From Icerya purchasi (Eukaryota > Arthropoda > Insecta > Hemiptera > Monophlebidae): a stretch of DNA of 64,000 bases. The position numbers were made by a program, and so were the translations under genes. The notes under the pieces were generated by a model. That model worked only from the letters and a program-made list of their open reading frames with translations. It had not been told where the DNA came from and ran no database searches. Positions 40,103-51,464 of the stretch are shown here, one piece after another; position 1 is the stretch's first letter; every line of letters begins with the position of its first letter. The DNA is taken from contig CM077115.1 of assembly GCA_039619475.1 (NCBI GenBank), forward strand, positions 397,764,557 through 397,828,556. Reading direction: 5' to 3'.

Positions 40103-41404
40103 CGAGGATGGTTCAAATATAAACCGGAATTTTTAAATAAACGCGCGAAAAATTGATTGTGGAAAAAGTGGTTGCACTGGCAGTTAGAGACCGGTTTGTT
40201 ATGTAGAGCAATTAGAACCGCGTAAGCTCACTTTTTAGTGTAGTTAGAGCCATGAGTGAAAAAGAAGTACCAGTGTCTGTTGCGCAACGCATCATTATTC
40301 GTTTTTTAGTCAAAGACGACGTAAAATCCGTCGAAATAATTTACCGAAAATTACGCCAACAGTTCGCGGATGAGTGTCTCTGCAAAACTCAAGTGTACGA
40401 GTGGTGTTCCGCGTTTCGAAAAGGACGTGAAGTGGTGTCAAACATAGCACATGCGCGGCGCCCAAAAACCAGCATTACAGATGAACACGTCAAAGCCATC
40501 GAACAACTCATTTTGGCTGACCGACGCGTCCGTATACGCGATATGACCGACGAATTGGGCATCAGCATAGGTAGTATTGAGACAATAATTCATGATCGGC
40601 TAGGTTATCGCAAAATTGCAGCCAGATGGGTGCCAAGACTTCTGAATTTTGAACAGAAATTCACTCGTTGGGAAGTTTGTACGCGTCTCCTGCTGCGGTA
40701 TGAAGAGGAAGGAGAGAATTTATTGCGGCGAATATTCACCACGGACGAAACTTGGCTACACTACTATACGCCGGAGAGTAAACGCTCGTCTATGGAGTGG
40801 CGGAAGAAAAAAGAGGGAGCGCCAGTCAAAGCGAAGGTTACACAGTCAGCTGGGAAGGTGTTGTGTACCGTGTTTTGGGAGACATGAAGGGAGTGATCGC
40901 AGTCGATTTCCTAACTGAACAACGTACTGTGACGGCGCAGTATTACAGTAACCTCCTAAAAAAGTACAGTCAAACCGGCCTATCGAACAAAAAGGCGCGA
41001 AATTCCGATCCGCAGTGCGATACTGCTTCAAGACAACGCCAAGCCACATACCGCTCGGCTCACGATGGAGACATTGGCCGAATTCGGCTGAGAAACACTT
41101 GAACATCCTCCTTACAGTCCAGATTTGTCGCCTTGTGATTATTATTTGTTTGGCCCGTTGAAAGAAGCACTTGGTGGACAACGTTTCGACAGCAACGATG
41201 AGGTGGAATCGTTCGGGCGCAAATGGCTATGTGACAAGCCGCGAAATTTTTACGAAAAAGGAATAAAAAAATTGCCGGAGAGGTGGGAAAAGTGCGTAGC
41301 GTGCGAGGGGGGTGATCTCGAAAAATTGTAAACAATATGAGCACTGTAAGTATAAAATAAAAATTTTTATGACGAAATTCCGGTTTATATTTGAACCACC
41401 CTCG
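40103..41404 (+). mobile_element. mariner transposon, full length, with TA target duplication
   Basis: The element is flanked by TA (40101-40102 and 41405-41406). The left end CGAGGATGGTTCAAATATAA and the inverted right end CGAGGGTGGTTCAAATATAA match over about 30 bp with one mismatch. Length is 1302 bp, the usual mariner size. It lies in the fourth unit of the 300-bp tandem repeat, whose sequence resumes directly after the right TA. The transposase gene (40252-41331) is broken, so the copy is non-autonomous. Confidence 0.95.
40252..41331 (+). pseudogene. mariner transposase, frameshifted and with an in-frame stop
   Basis: The first 211 codons (40252-40887) are intact: paired helix-turn-helix DNA-binding region (IIIRFLVKDDVKSVEIIY, KTQVYEWCSAFRKGR, then DELGISIGSIETIIHDRLGY), the linker WVPRLL, and IFTTDETWLHYYTPESKRSS with the first catalytic Asp. 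A frameshift near 40880 moves the frame (DMKGVIAVDFLTEQRTVTAQ), and another follows before 41030. The second Asp is in LLQDNAKPHTARLTMETLAE (about 41028). A TGA interrupts right after GluPheGly (41092). HPPYSPDLSPCDYYLFGPLK (about 41108-41165) carries the third Asp of the DD34D triad. Total length (~345 codons) is normal for the family. Confidence 0.93.
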
Positions 41405-41759
41405 TACATTATATTCACATGAAATTACACGTGATAATCACGATTCGTTTGGAATATAGAGTTGTTTTTGGTTTTCTCAAAAACGGAGTTTTGCCCTTTT
41501 CCGCTCTTAAAATTTTGGGACTTGAAAACAATTTTGCACACATTTAGTATACCATATAACCTGCAGAATTATATAATTTGATGAACCCATTTGTGCCAAA
41601 ATATTGCGGTGTTTTTTTGTTTTTTTTTTGGAAAACAGTTTTTAACCCCTTTTCACCCCTTAAATTCCGAATTTTCAAAAAAGCGTTCTTATTCGACATA
41701 TTCAGTACATAAATAATGTTCATGTAAAATTTAATGATGAAAATATTGAGTTGTTGACT

Positions 41760-42655
41760 TTACATTATCGGTATTACTGCCAGTACATTTAATATTTACA
41801 GAAGTAATAATCATACCGGTCGCTGATCAAAAAATCCGAATCGCATCAGTAAAAATATGAATACATCACAGTATTTTCCATGGTACGAATAGTAATATCG
41901 TCAGCATTTCCACATACTGGCATGTGTTAAGAATAATTCTGCGCACCGTTTATTAAGTGCAAAACGAAGAAAAGTTGGATAAAACATGATAACCCGCTCA
42001 TCGACTCGTTTAGACAACGCCATCTATCAAATTATCGAGAAATTACGTTTCATTTGTCACTGAAAGCAGAAATAGTCGCAAAATCCGTTTATGTAATTCG
42101 GTGTTTTTTTATTTTTTAATTTAAACATTTTGCGATTTTAATTATTGATTTTATAACGTACAACTGAAATTTGAATAGCAGACTAATTTATTATATATTC
42201 CTTCGTTTATATAATTATACGTTTAAATTATTTTTTACTTATATGTTTATTTGTAACATTGTTAAATTACAAGAATAATATTTTAGTCAAAGTTAAAAAA
42301 ACGTAAACTAGTTTTAACATAAACTGCCACTCTCGCGATGATTATATTATTGTAATTTAACGTCGTTGTAAATAAATATATATTTTTGTCTTCTTAACTT
42401 TAACGTTATTTTTTACTTGCTTAGTAAAGGTGATTTTATCAATTTATTAACGCGCTATGCGACCAAACAATTTACACGTATAAAAATGCATATATAACAA
42501 TTTTTATTTAACGTGTAGTTTAATTTTTTTAAATTGAAATAACGCTTTACAAATATTGATTTGAGCATCAGTAAGAATCGAGATAATTACCGGTTGGTGG
42601 GTAAATCTTGAAACGCTTCAAAGCAATTAACGGAGTTGAACGTTGGATGTCTCGT
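41760..42655. other. AT-rich interval, nothing recognised
   Basis: No repeat ends or coding signals are seen between the satellite and the LINE fragment. Confidence 0.5.
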
Positions 42656-42659
42656 ATTT

Positions 42660-43735
42660 TAGACACCGCTAAAAAACATTATTCAGATCTTGTTTGAAGG
42701 TGTCGCAGTCATAAGCAGCAGTCGTGATAAGGCCGACTCGAACTAACGAGGCATTTGGACCATATGGTGATTCGCTCGGCATCCATTTATTGTACTTATG
42801 ATTGTCTCCAGGGAGGTTAAGACCAGAAAACCTGGGTTGCTGCGGCAGTTGAAAAATTAAAGAAAAAAGTATTCGATGCCTTTAAGCCAGCGAGTGTTAA
42901 TTGTTGGAAGGTGTTACGGATTGCGATTCTTTTACTATAACAGTTTAAAAGCTGAATCTGCTGTCTGATTAGACGCTTCTTTAGCAAGTGAATCAGCGAG
43001 CTCGTTTGCACTGGGATCCAGACTAACCGAATTTTACTACCGTTTAGACTTGACTGGTTGAAATTTAGTATTAGCTCTTTCGAATTTCCCAGACATACAG
43101 AGATGGACTTTAATATCAACGTTGTACCGAACAAATAAGGAACTGGCCCCAGTATTCTCATCAGATTCATTAGGCTTAGTACCATTATCGAAAGCTTAAC
43201 TTCACAATCCCAACGCCCCCTCTCAAGGGTATGGGACCTACTTTACTTTACTTTTATCGAACAAATGATTGCAATGCGCTTAAGGAATCGCTATTAATGA
43301 AGTTTCGATTAGGAAGCTCCGAAGCTATTTTGAGACAGCGTTTAGAAGAGCGATTCTTTTCGTGGTGAAAATTAAGGATCCTATATCGATGGCGCTCCTC
43401 TTAACAGTAGTATCAAGATATGAGACAGTAAGCCACATAGCCTGTTGACGAAGAGAGTTATCAGCCCCTTGCTTCCGTCTGTATATATCCCAATAGCGTT
43501 GTGCTTTTGTCTGATTGAATGGGCCATTCTCATTTTAGTACGGTTTTTTTTGGTTTTTTTTCTTGGCCGAGACGGAGTTGATATCAACATATATCTTGTA
43601 CGTGAGGATGTCCTAGATGAAGGTATATATCGCGTAGTTATGATCCGTAAGCAAGGTTTCGAGTTGTAAAGGAATACTTTTCTTTCGCGATATGCATTGA
43701 ATAAACCGGGTTGTGGTAAATAGCCGGACAAAAAA
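42660..43735 (-). pseudogene. LINE RNase H-region fragment
   Basis: The minus strand contains IGIYTDGSKG (about 43480), the RNase H start, inside a 116-codon open frame (43731-43381). Farther on (43185-42817) is SKELILNFNQSSLNGSKIRLVW, and in the next frame ANELADSLAKEAS, the RNase H tail with its last acidic residue. Frames change at least three times. Both flanks end without a poly-A, so this is an internal remnant of an I/Jockey/R1-type LINE, probably not the same copy type as 34472-36045. Confidence 0.6.
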
Positions 43736-44459
43736 CGAGGTACCTAGTTTTTTCCAAAGTATATTTATTAATTTCTATGTTTAACGTAAGATTTTTTTTT
43801 TTTTTTGTCGTATTTTTTATGTATAAATTGAACTGATTTAAAACTAACACGCTATAATAAATTTTAAATGAAAAACTAACTTCAATGCTTACTTACGAAT
43901 ATATACTCCGAGCTGATTTTAAAATATAAATACGTGTATTCACGAAAATAAAATATGTTAATACATCGGTGTAAAATATTTTTTTACTTACATAGTTTTC
44001 AGCTTTTGAGCAAAAAAAAAAAGACATTTTTATACTTATTAGTACAGTTTGAGATTATCATATTCCATTCAACGATAGTATGACAATAGAAAAATTCGAT
44101 AAAAGTCGATATTTCAGCATTATCGCCAAATATTTAATATTATTCATTATTAAATCGGAGTTTTTTTTATTTTTTTTTGTTTAAAATGATCTATTCTTTA
44201 AAATATTTGACAATCGTTATTCAAATGAAAAAAACAACTTTACTGCGCATAGATTTAAAAAAAAAAACAAAAAGAACATAATAATTCATAAAATTCACGC
44301 GTGCCAACACTATTTCAATATATTTGGAATGATGTATTTGAAAATTTTAAACAATTTGATATGACAAAACCTAAGTGTATACTGGAAAGTCTATGCAACA
44401 ATGATGGGATGAAGAGCATATTAAAAATGAAACGGCAAAATTTATAGCCTGTTGAATGT

Positions 44460-44620
44460 TTTTTTTTTTTTTTTTTTGTTTTTTTTTAATATTCTGGGCA
44501 CGTCAACTCTGTAGACATTAACCCAGCGCGAAAGGAATTTATCTACATTTTCACTGTACAGCAGCGGGGTTCGAACCAAGTCCTACCTAAATGAAACACG
44601 CCACTACTAGAAAGCTAGCA
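44460..44620 (-). mobile_element. tRNA-derived SINE with LINE-like 3' tail
   Basis: On the minus strand from 44620 the sequence has an A-box-like TAGCTTTCTAGTAG, then about 30 bp later a perfect B-box GGTTCGAACCC (44577-44567). These are the internal RNA polymerase III promoter elements of a tRNA-type head. A body of about 45 bp leads to the tail GGGTTAATGTC...GACGTGCCCAGAATATT and a poly-A (44460-44488). The head does not fold into a complete tRNA (acceptor ends do not pair), so it is a SINE and not a tRNA gene. Confidence 0.7.
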
Positions 44621-44999
44621 AAAAAAATTTAAAACTGGTTATGATCGTAGATCTAAACAAAAAATTAGCCACAATAATAAATTTTATAAATACTCTTTTA
44701 CCCATTTAATTTACAATGTGTAACAATTCATGCTTTATTCGGTATGGGCGTTTCTTGCGGCAATATAAAACAATTGAAAAAAATTTTTTTTTTGCCACAA
44801 ATCTGGGACAATTTAAGCTAGTATTTTAAAAAAAAAAAATTAGCAAAGCGTATTATTAATACAGGAAATCATTGTTTGCATTAATCCTATAAGATCTATG
44901 AAACTTAGCTTCTGCCAATAACATTTCTAATAACTTCAACAAAAATAAAAATCATCTAGAAAATGCTGGTTGTGTTCTTTCTTAAATAGAAAGCCACAA

Positions 45000-45803
45000 A
45001 TTAAACTAAGACCACCTGAAGTAAGTTCATATCAAATAGGTGCTGAATACTTGGTATGTATATATCAGTTGATTCTGTTATCATTCTTATAATAGAATCC
45101 CCATTACGAATGACCGAATACATTCGATTTCTGATTTTGTTTGACGGGCATTTCCTTTCAGGTAAATGTGTAATAATATTTCTGCTTCTTGAGCGAACTA
45201 GCACATTTGACTTAATTTTGCTTGTATCCCTTCCGATGTAGTACTGAATGCTCTCAAGGTGGATACCATTTATTTTTCTGGTTCTAATATTTCTATCTGC
45301 GATATTTTTTCTTCGGCGTCTGAATTATGGTCACTTTTATTTACTACATCTTCTTCAGTTTCCAGTGGATCTTCTTCTAATTCGTCCCCACTTTCTTCCA
45401 CGTCATCTTCAGAGTACAATTCTTCAAGCCTTCTTATTCAATCTTTCGGATCTCTCCATTCTTCAATACGGCGTCTTTTTGGCTACGACATGCTTTCTTT
45501 TGAAATCGGAAAAAAAATTGAACACTCTCATAAAAACTTAATTATCACATACTATAAAAAGCGAAAAAACAAAAATTCAAACTTAATCAAGAGCGTGGTC
45601 TACAAATGTAGACCAACTAGATTCTTATCGAAATAAACTACACGTACTCATCCGTTGAGAAACGAAACGATACTGGTTGGCTATAAAACAATATATTTCG
45701 AACAGCTACGGAAAAGACAGCGTGTGGGGGAGCCATCAGAAATTATGTTGGTTAAAATATACCTGGTCTACGATGGTAGTCCACGCGCCTAACGAAGGGT
45801 TAA
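45000..45803 (-). pseudogene. piggyBac remnant: one terminus and N-terminal transposase part
   Basis: The right end reads inward on the minus strand as TTAACCCTTCGTTAGGCGCG from 45803, a piggyBac-type terminus next to TTAA. A subterminal inverted pair GGTCTACATTTGTAGACC lies at about 45598-45615. The minus strand then encodes RRRIEEWRDPKD...RLEELYSEDDVEESGDELEE (acidic N-terminus), and in another frame RSRSRNIITHLPERKCPSNK followed by IRMITESTDIYI (45204-45001), which matches the N-terminal border of the piggyBac catalytic domain. The rest of the protein and the other terminus are not found. It differs in end sequence from the element at 22628-24471. Confidence 0.7.
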
Positions 45804-45949
45804 AACTGTTCTTTTCTTCTTTTTTTTTACAATTTCAATACGATTATTATTATTAATTTAATTTTTATTGTTTTGCGTTTAGAATTACTTATTAATTCCT
45901 TATAATGAGTTCCGATTCGCAATTTTGCAATGAAGACTTTTTCGTTCAG

Positions 45950-46325
45950 TTTACTAATATATACAAAATCCACGTCGGGTATTGCAAATCTTCGTAACAT
46001 CTTCCTGCAGCTAGGAACGTCGACGTAGATATCAAACATTCTCCTCGCTGACATGGCTTTTCTCATAACTGTATGATTCTTTGTCGAATCACTGATTAAT
46101 AAAATAAATTATCAAACGTATTTTCAGCTATCCTTAAGTATCTTCTAAAATCGTGAGAATCATTTTCCCGGAGTTCTTTTAATAAATGCAAGTGACTTAA
46201 TTGGCGCTTTTTACTCAACCAAATTTTGATACACTTTGTACGTTTTTTAGCTACGTTATTTTGCGTATTGAGCATATAAATCATAGCATATAACAAAACG
46301 CGTTTTTGTTTTTCGTTGGGCATAA
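45950..46325 (-). pseudogene. PIF/Harbinger transposase N-terminal fragment
   Basis: From the ATG at 46323 the minus strand reads MPNEKQKRVLLYAMIYML, then KKRQLSHLHLLKELREND and FRRYLRIAENTFDNLF, which is the N-terminal region seen in insect Harbinger (DDE_Tnp_4) transposases. After a stop the match continues in shifted frames with MRKAMSARR and TFLAAGRCYEDLQY (about 46040-45985), the helical segment before the DDE domain. The catalytic domain is absent, so this is a remnant. Confidence 0.75.
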
Positions 46326-46329
46326 TAAA

Positions 46330-49300
46330 AACTATCTTTTAATAGTTCTTCGTGACATGACGTTGCGTTTTTCTTTTTTTTTTTTTTTTTTTTAATTTCT
46401 AGATCCAGCAATGCGACATTTTAAACGATGGCATATTTATTTTAGTGTTTTTTTTGTAAGACCCATCATTTCAAATCAATATCAACGACTTTTTTGGAAT
46501 ATATGTATTTAAAATATGTTTCGCAATTTTAAATAATTTTCTAATTTTGAAGTTAGAAACCCGGATGTTGCGTAATATTGTATTGTCATCTATAACAAGC
46601 ATTTCTGCAAAAGGACACTTTTTTAATTCATCGGGAAGTAGGTGAAAAATCGTTCGCAAGATTATCCCCAGACAGACAAGAGGACAAACCGAGTTCAATA
46701 AAAACCCATAAAAGTAAGGTCTCTTTAGACAAGTTTTTAGTAATATAACCAACATGACAGATTTAAAGTATTATCAATTTACACTATGGAAATGTAAGTT
46801 GGAAAAAAACGAATTTTTAATAAGACAAAAAATAAAAATATCATTAATTAGCGCGGATAATTACGGATTCGAACAAGGAAAATTGGAACCCCCATATAGT
46901 GTCATATATACCAGCTCAACATTGATGGAAATATTACGTCTCCACATTACTGCGTATAATTTTGAATCGTATGGACTAACTCAAATGATACTATTTTTTT
47001 TATTCGGTCAGTGATGATCCAATATCAGCACCGGTAAGTATCCGTTAGTACTGACTGTGAATCACTGTGAATCTCTTTGGATATACTTTCTTCGCTTAAT
47101 ATAACTTGATAAAAATTTGCCAATAAATTTTCATTGAAATACAAGTAAAATGTGAACAGCTAAAATCTTAAAATTAAAGAGGCGATAAACGCGAGTCACT
47201 TAAAATATTATTAACGTTGAAATGTGGATTCGAATAAAGATAATCAATTTGAAACCCTCAAAGCATGATTTACAAACTCCGCACTAACAAAATTTGAACA
47301 TTACTCTCGAACCGATGTCCGGCTGTATACAGTATCAAAAGCTACATCGCGCCTTAAAGAATGCCATACTACAGCGATTCTGAACTTCAGAAAATGAACA
47401 AATTTACTATCTCTTACGAGATGTACTTTTGGCTGATGGAAAACTCTCTCAAATACTACCTCGAATGTATGGGTTAGCATCCGGACTAATAGATATGAAA
47501 ACGATAAGAATAATGTCAGCGCAACGTTTATTATTAACCACACAATCAGTTTTTGCACGTTTCGATGAAGCAATCTTTTTGAAAATAATAGTAGAGACTG
47601 CAAACCGTAATACGCTACCATTATAAGCCTTTGATCGATGCTGTGAAAATTGTGAGTTCCCCGAATGTGATAAATAATGTAACGCTCCTCAATTTATACG
47701 CCAAACGCGTGCAACTAAGGGCCATGTTTCCCAACTGAATCTGCTAATAGGTCGCAACTGAAATCGTCTACTACTCTTCAATATTTAATGAACTGAACAA
47801 AGGGTGAACGTGAGAACTGATATGAATTGACCCCTGAGTGAATGCCGAAGCCCCAATAGTTCCAAAATAAATTTCGATGCGACGACAAAATGTTGATATC
47901 AGCAGCAGTTTATTAAATGTCGCTCGCCTTGTTCATATAGCGTGCGTTGTTCAACCAAGTAAACTCGCTTATTCCTAGAAAATAACAGTCACCTACAACA
48001 TATTTCATCTACACAGAAGCCAATTGCTCATTCTGTTGAAAATTTAAAAGAATTCTCTAAAGTAAAACTTATCGTCGCAAGTGGAGCCCACAATTATTGC
48101 AATATCATAGGGAATTTTGACCTGGCAAAATGAAGGTTTTTAGTAGCTAATTTATCTACACCTATTATTTCGGTGCAGACTTCTCAACGACCCACAGGGT
48201 AGAGATTGCAGAATGAGAATAAAGAATCCATTGAGTCAATTATGGCCTGAAAAACAAATTAAAAGTGGTGATAAGATACTATTCATGCGCTATTTTATCA
48301 ATATCTAATGTCCCTACTATTTCTGTTTCGGTAATTATAGATGAAAATGTGAAAATGAAATTATTTCGAGGTAATGTGAACTTTAGTCATTACAGGAAAA
48401 ATAACACATTCTATCGCAATTAATATTTTCGTTGCAGTTGCACGATTACAAAATTTAATGAACAAAAATTAGATCATAACAAAAAGTAATGTGCTTATGT
48501 GAACAAATGAAACTATTACCCTTTAATAAAAACCGTTTACATTATTAAACTGATCATTATTATCTAGTATTTTTCTACACAATTTCCTCGCGTGTGTATT
48601 GTTATTTACGAACTAAATTATTCACAATGCCTTATTTAAACATATTGCAAAAATTTGTGGTACATACAATACTGAATTCATTAAAGAAAAACTAAATTTT
48701 TTTGTTATATAAAAATAAAAATTTCATTTACTACATTCTAGTGATGGTGTTATATTATTTAGGCAAATTAATTATTTGAGAGAGGCATGTGGAATTTATA
48801 ATCTGAAAATTGATTATCGTACAGAGCCCATTTCAGCAAGAATTAGTATCAAAATAGTCAACAGAGAGGTGAGTAAGGAAACATATTTCCTAACTTATTT
48901 TTTTTATCGAACGAATATTTTCCAAACATATTTCCACATTTCAGTATTTTTATTACACATTTTTAACCTTTGAATGTTTAGCGGTGTTTTACATTTTTCG
49001 AATTTCTTTATTTACCCTTACATTATTTTTTATTCTTAATTCGTTTTAATTTATGTTAGGTTAGTTTTAACTTATTACACAAAAGTGAAGAAACAAACTA
49101 TAGTTGTTGGAAATTATGAAATTTTATATAAAAAAAATATTACTTTTAGCATTTTGTGTTAATACAGCGATAAAAATAATAATAAAATAAAATAAAATTT
49201 TATATCATATAAAAGCTTAATTAAGTATCGAATAAAGATAAATTACATTTATTACCCGTGTATATATTTATTAATAAATGAAAATATTAATCAAAGATTA

Positions 49301-51110
49301 TAAAAATTACCTGAAAATTTAATCACAACTACAATTTCCTGGACCAGCGAATTTACCGAAATGGGCAGTAGAAAGAAAACATTTTAAACATTTCGCATTC
49401 CTTGAAAAATGTATTCGGAATAACTAGTCTAATAGAACGGATCGTAAATGAATATACTGTAATTTTGGCAGTGACGAAAAGTTTTTAATTGTCGATTGTT
49501 CAAATTTAATAGTGAAGTATCAGAAAATAAAAAAAGAAAAACAAAAAAACTCAGTAAGATATGCTTTAAAACTTAATTTGAAATCGTTAAATCATGCATC
49601 TATGGAGAAAGATGACATATTGAATTGATTTTAAATGTTTTTAACGAATCTGCGATCGAAATTCTAAAAATAATAGATGAAAAATTGAATTCTCCTAATT
49701 ATGAATTTACAGCTAATTTCATACGTACAATATTAAATTAGCGGAATACTGACGACGTAAAAGTTTGCGCATGAATATTAATTTTATAACGAATTTCACG
49801 GTATTTAATAGTTGATGACACTAATTTTTAACATTTATAAAACTATTTAATTTCGTCGGATTCAAAGGAAAAAATCAAAATTATCATAAATGAACTAAAA
49901 AAACTAAACTTGACTTTTTCACATTCCACCTACGCATTATTAGAGTTAACTAAATATTGCACGAATGAATTTTCAATATATTTTACCCGGAAAAATTTAA
50001 ACTAATACACAAGAATCTCGATTTGGATACTACAAGGCAACAGAGCCGAGTCATAATATTGAGTTATTTCGACAAATATAAAAGCAGAATACAAATTAAG
50101 AATCCATTCGTTATTTCCATTAATATTTAAATTCTAAAACAAATGGAACATTAAAAATATGTTTAGATAATGGTGTAATAGTAATGAACATACAGATCAC
50201 ATTAGCAATCACGACGAAAATATTTCATTAAATAATGACTTTGCACATGTTCCTAATATTATGCCAATTCTTGCTAATATGTCGGTCGATCAGTTGTTCG
50301 AAAATTAGCACATAATACATTTTCCTCATATTTAAATAAACTGATTTCAGGGAACTCTAATAACAACGACTATTCACTTACAAATATATTGTTATACCCC
50401 CACAAGCTGATGTTAATATTGCATTACATAATTTTATTATTATTAAACATTTAATAGAAAATGAAAGACCAATGATTACAGATATTTCTTCTAAACTATC
50501 ATTAAATAATAACTTAATTTTTGAGATTTAGATATTTCTTAACATTTTATTATATAATTTATTTAATACCCATACAAATATATATATGTTCGCAATAGAA
50601 GAGCCCCAATAAATATTTAAAAAAATACAACTATGTTAAAAATGATAAATTAAGTCAATCTAAAATAAAAAAATAAATAAACACATTTAAACTGATTAAT
50701 GTGTGTATTTCTTAGCAATAATTCTTATACATAGTGATGCACATCGCATTTTTACTGTTTTCATTTCATGTAAATATAGATATTTTTTTCTAACCTGTTT
50801 ACTCCAAAATAAAGCGTTTTTTTTTTTTTTGTAATTCAGATAAATTATACGCTTTGCACACACACACACAGTAATAAACGACTGAAAGTATTGTTCTTGT
50901 ATATATTAAATATCGCGTATGAACAAATAAAAATCGTTTTGTAGTTTATTGATTTATTTTCTCATTTTAATTTAAAATATATTTATCGAGAAATTCAAAA
51001 TAATCATTGCAACTGTAAAGTTAAGAATATACACATCGGATTACAACTAATTTCCCCTACAGTTGGTAACGTTGCAACTCGTGATGACAAACCTGCTATA
51101 TAAAAGACGT
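46330..51110. other. Long AT-rich interval, no gene recognised
   Basis: A T-run at 46374-46394 may be a retroelement tail on the minus strand, but its adjoining sequence matches nothing I know. Open frames at 46471-46755 (minus) and 46754-47014 (plus) and the region 47300-47626 show no known domain. From 48000 to 51100 base composition is strongly AT with no coding signal. Confidence 0.5.
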
Positions 51111-51114
51111 TGGC

Positions 51115-51460
51115 AAGACAGAGCTGTATCCTCTCTCCTTTGCTTTTTAGTCTGCACAAAGAATATATCCATGCGCAAAATTTTACCGATGGATGATTAT
51201 TTCAAGTGAAATGGAAGATTTTTCGTACATCTAATTTACAGTATGCGGACGAAATTACCTTCATCACAGTGGATCTGAATAGAACGCCGGATGTATTGTA
51301 TCTTCGTGAAAAGATCAGTGCTGAATATTATCTCCCGATTAATAAGTCCAAGACAAAAATGATGATAATATATCGTCCGGTAAACAACGACCAGAAATTC
51401 TTGAATTTGAAGAAATTGAAGTCGTGCAACGTTTTGCATATCTAAACTGTAGTATAATTA
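51115..51460 (+). pseudogene. LINE reverse transcriptase fragment with degenerate active site
   Basis: The plus strand reads LFSLH-like sequence at about 51130-51175, then WKIFRTSNLQYADEITFITVD (51209-51271) and SAEYYLPINKSKTKMMII. This follows the RT order motif B/C: hydrophobic stretch, LQYAD(D/E), then the KTK(x)M segment after it. The second active-site Asp is Glu (YADE), which would abolish activity. The rest of the RT is not seen; about 100 codons remain. Confidence 0.6.
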
Positions 51461-51464
51461 AACA

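Larger units (their letters stand above)
39110..41750 (+). repeat. ~300-bp tandem repeat (satellite-like), about five units, split by mariner
   Basis: The block 'AACAGTTTTTAACCCC...CACCCCTTAAA..CCGAATTTTCAAAA' recurs at about 39140, 39420, 39715, 40025 and 41635. Spacing is 278-312 bp once the 1.3-kb mariner (40103-41404) is removed. Other landmarks recur once per unit: ATGAAATTACACGTGATAAT, TTTTTGGTTTTCTCAAAAAC, CTTAAAATTTTGGGA and TTTGCACACATTTAGTA. Units have diverged visibly and the outer ones are partial. No ORF runs through the repeat. Confidence 0.85.

Noticed and set aside
39110..41750. Regularly spaced repeats as a CRISPR array
   Set aside because: Units are ~300 bp and diverged, with no short identical repeats and unique spacers, and the genome is eukaryotic.
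44560..44620. Possible tRNA gene (perfect B box)
   Set aside because: Acceptor ends do not pair and a body plus poly-A tail follows, so it is a SINE.
45259..45636. Ser-rich 125-codon plus-strand frame as a gene
   Set aside because: It is the reverse of the acidic N-terminal region of the minus-strand piggyBac remnant (Glu/Asp codons read backwards as Ser-rich).
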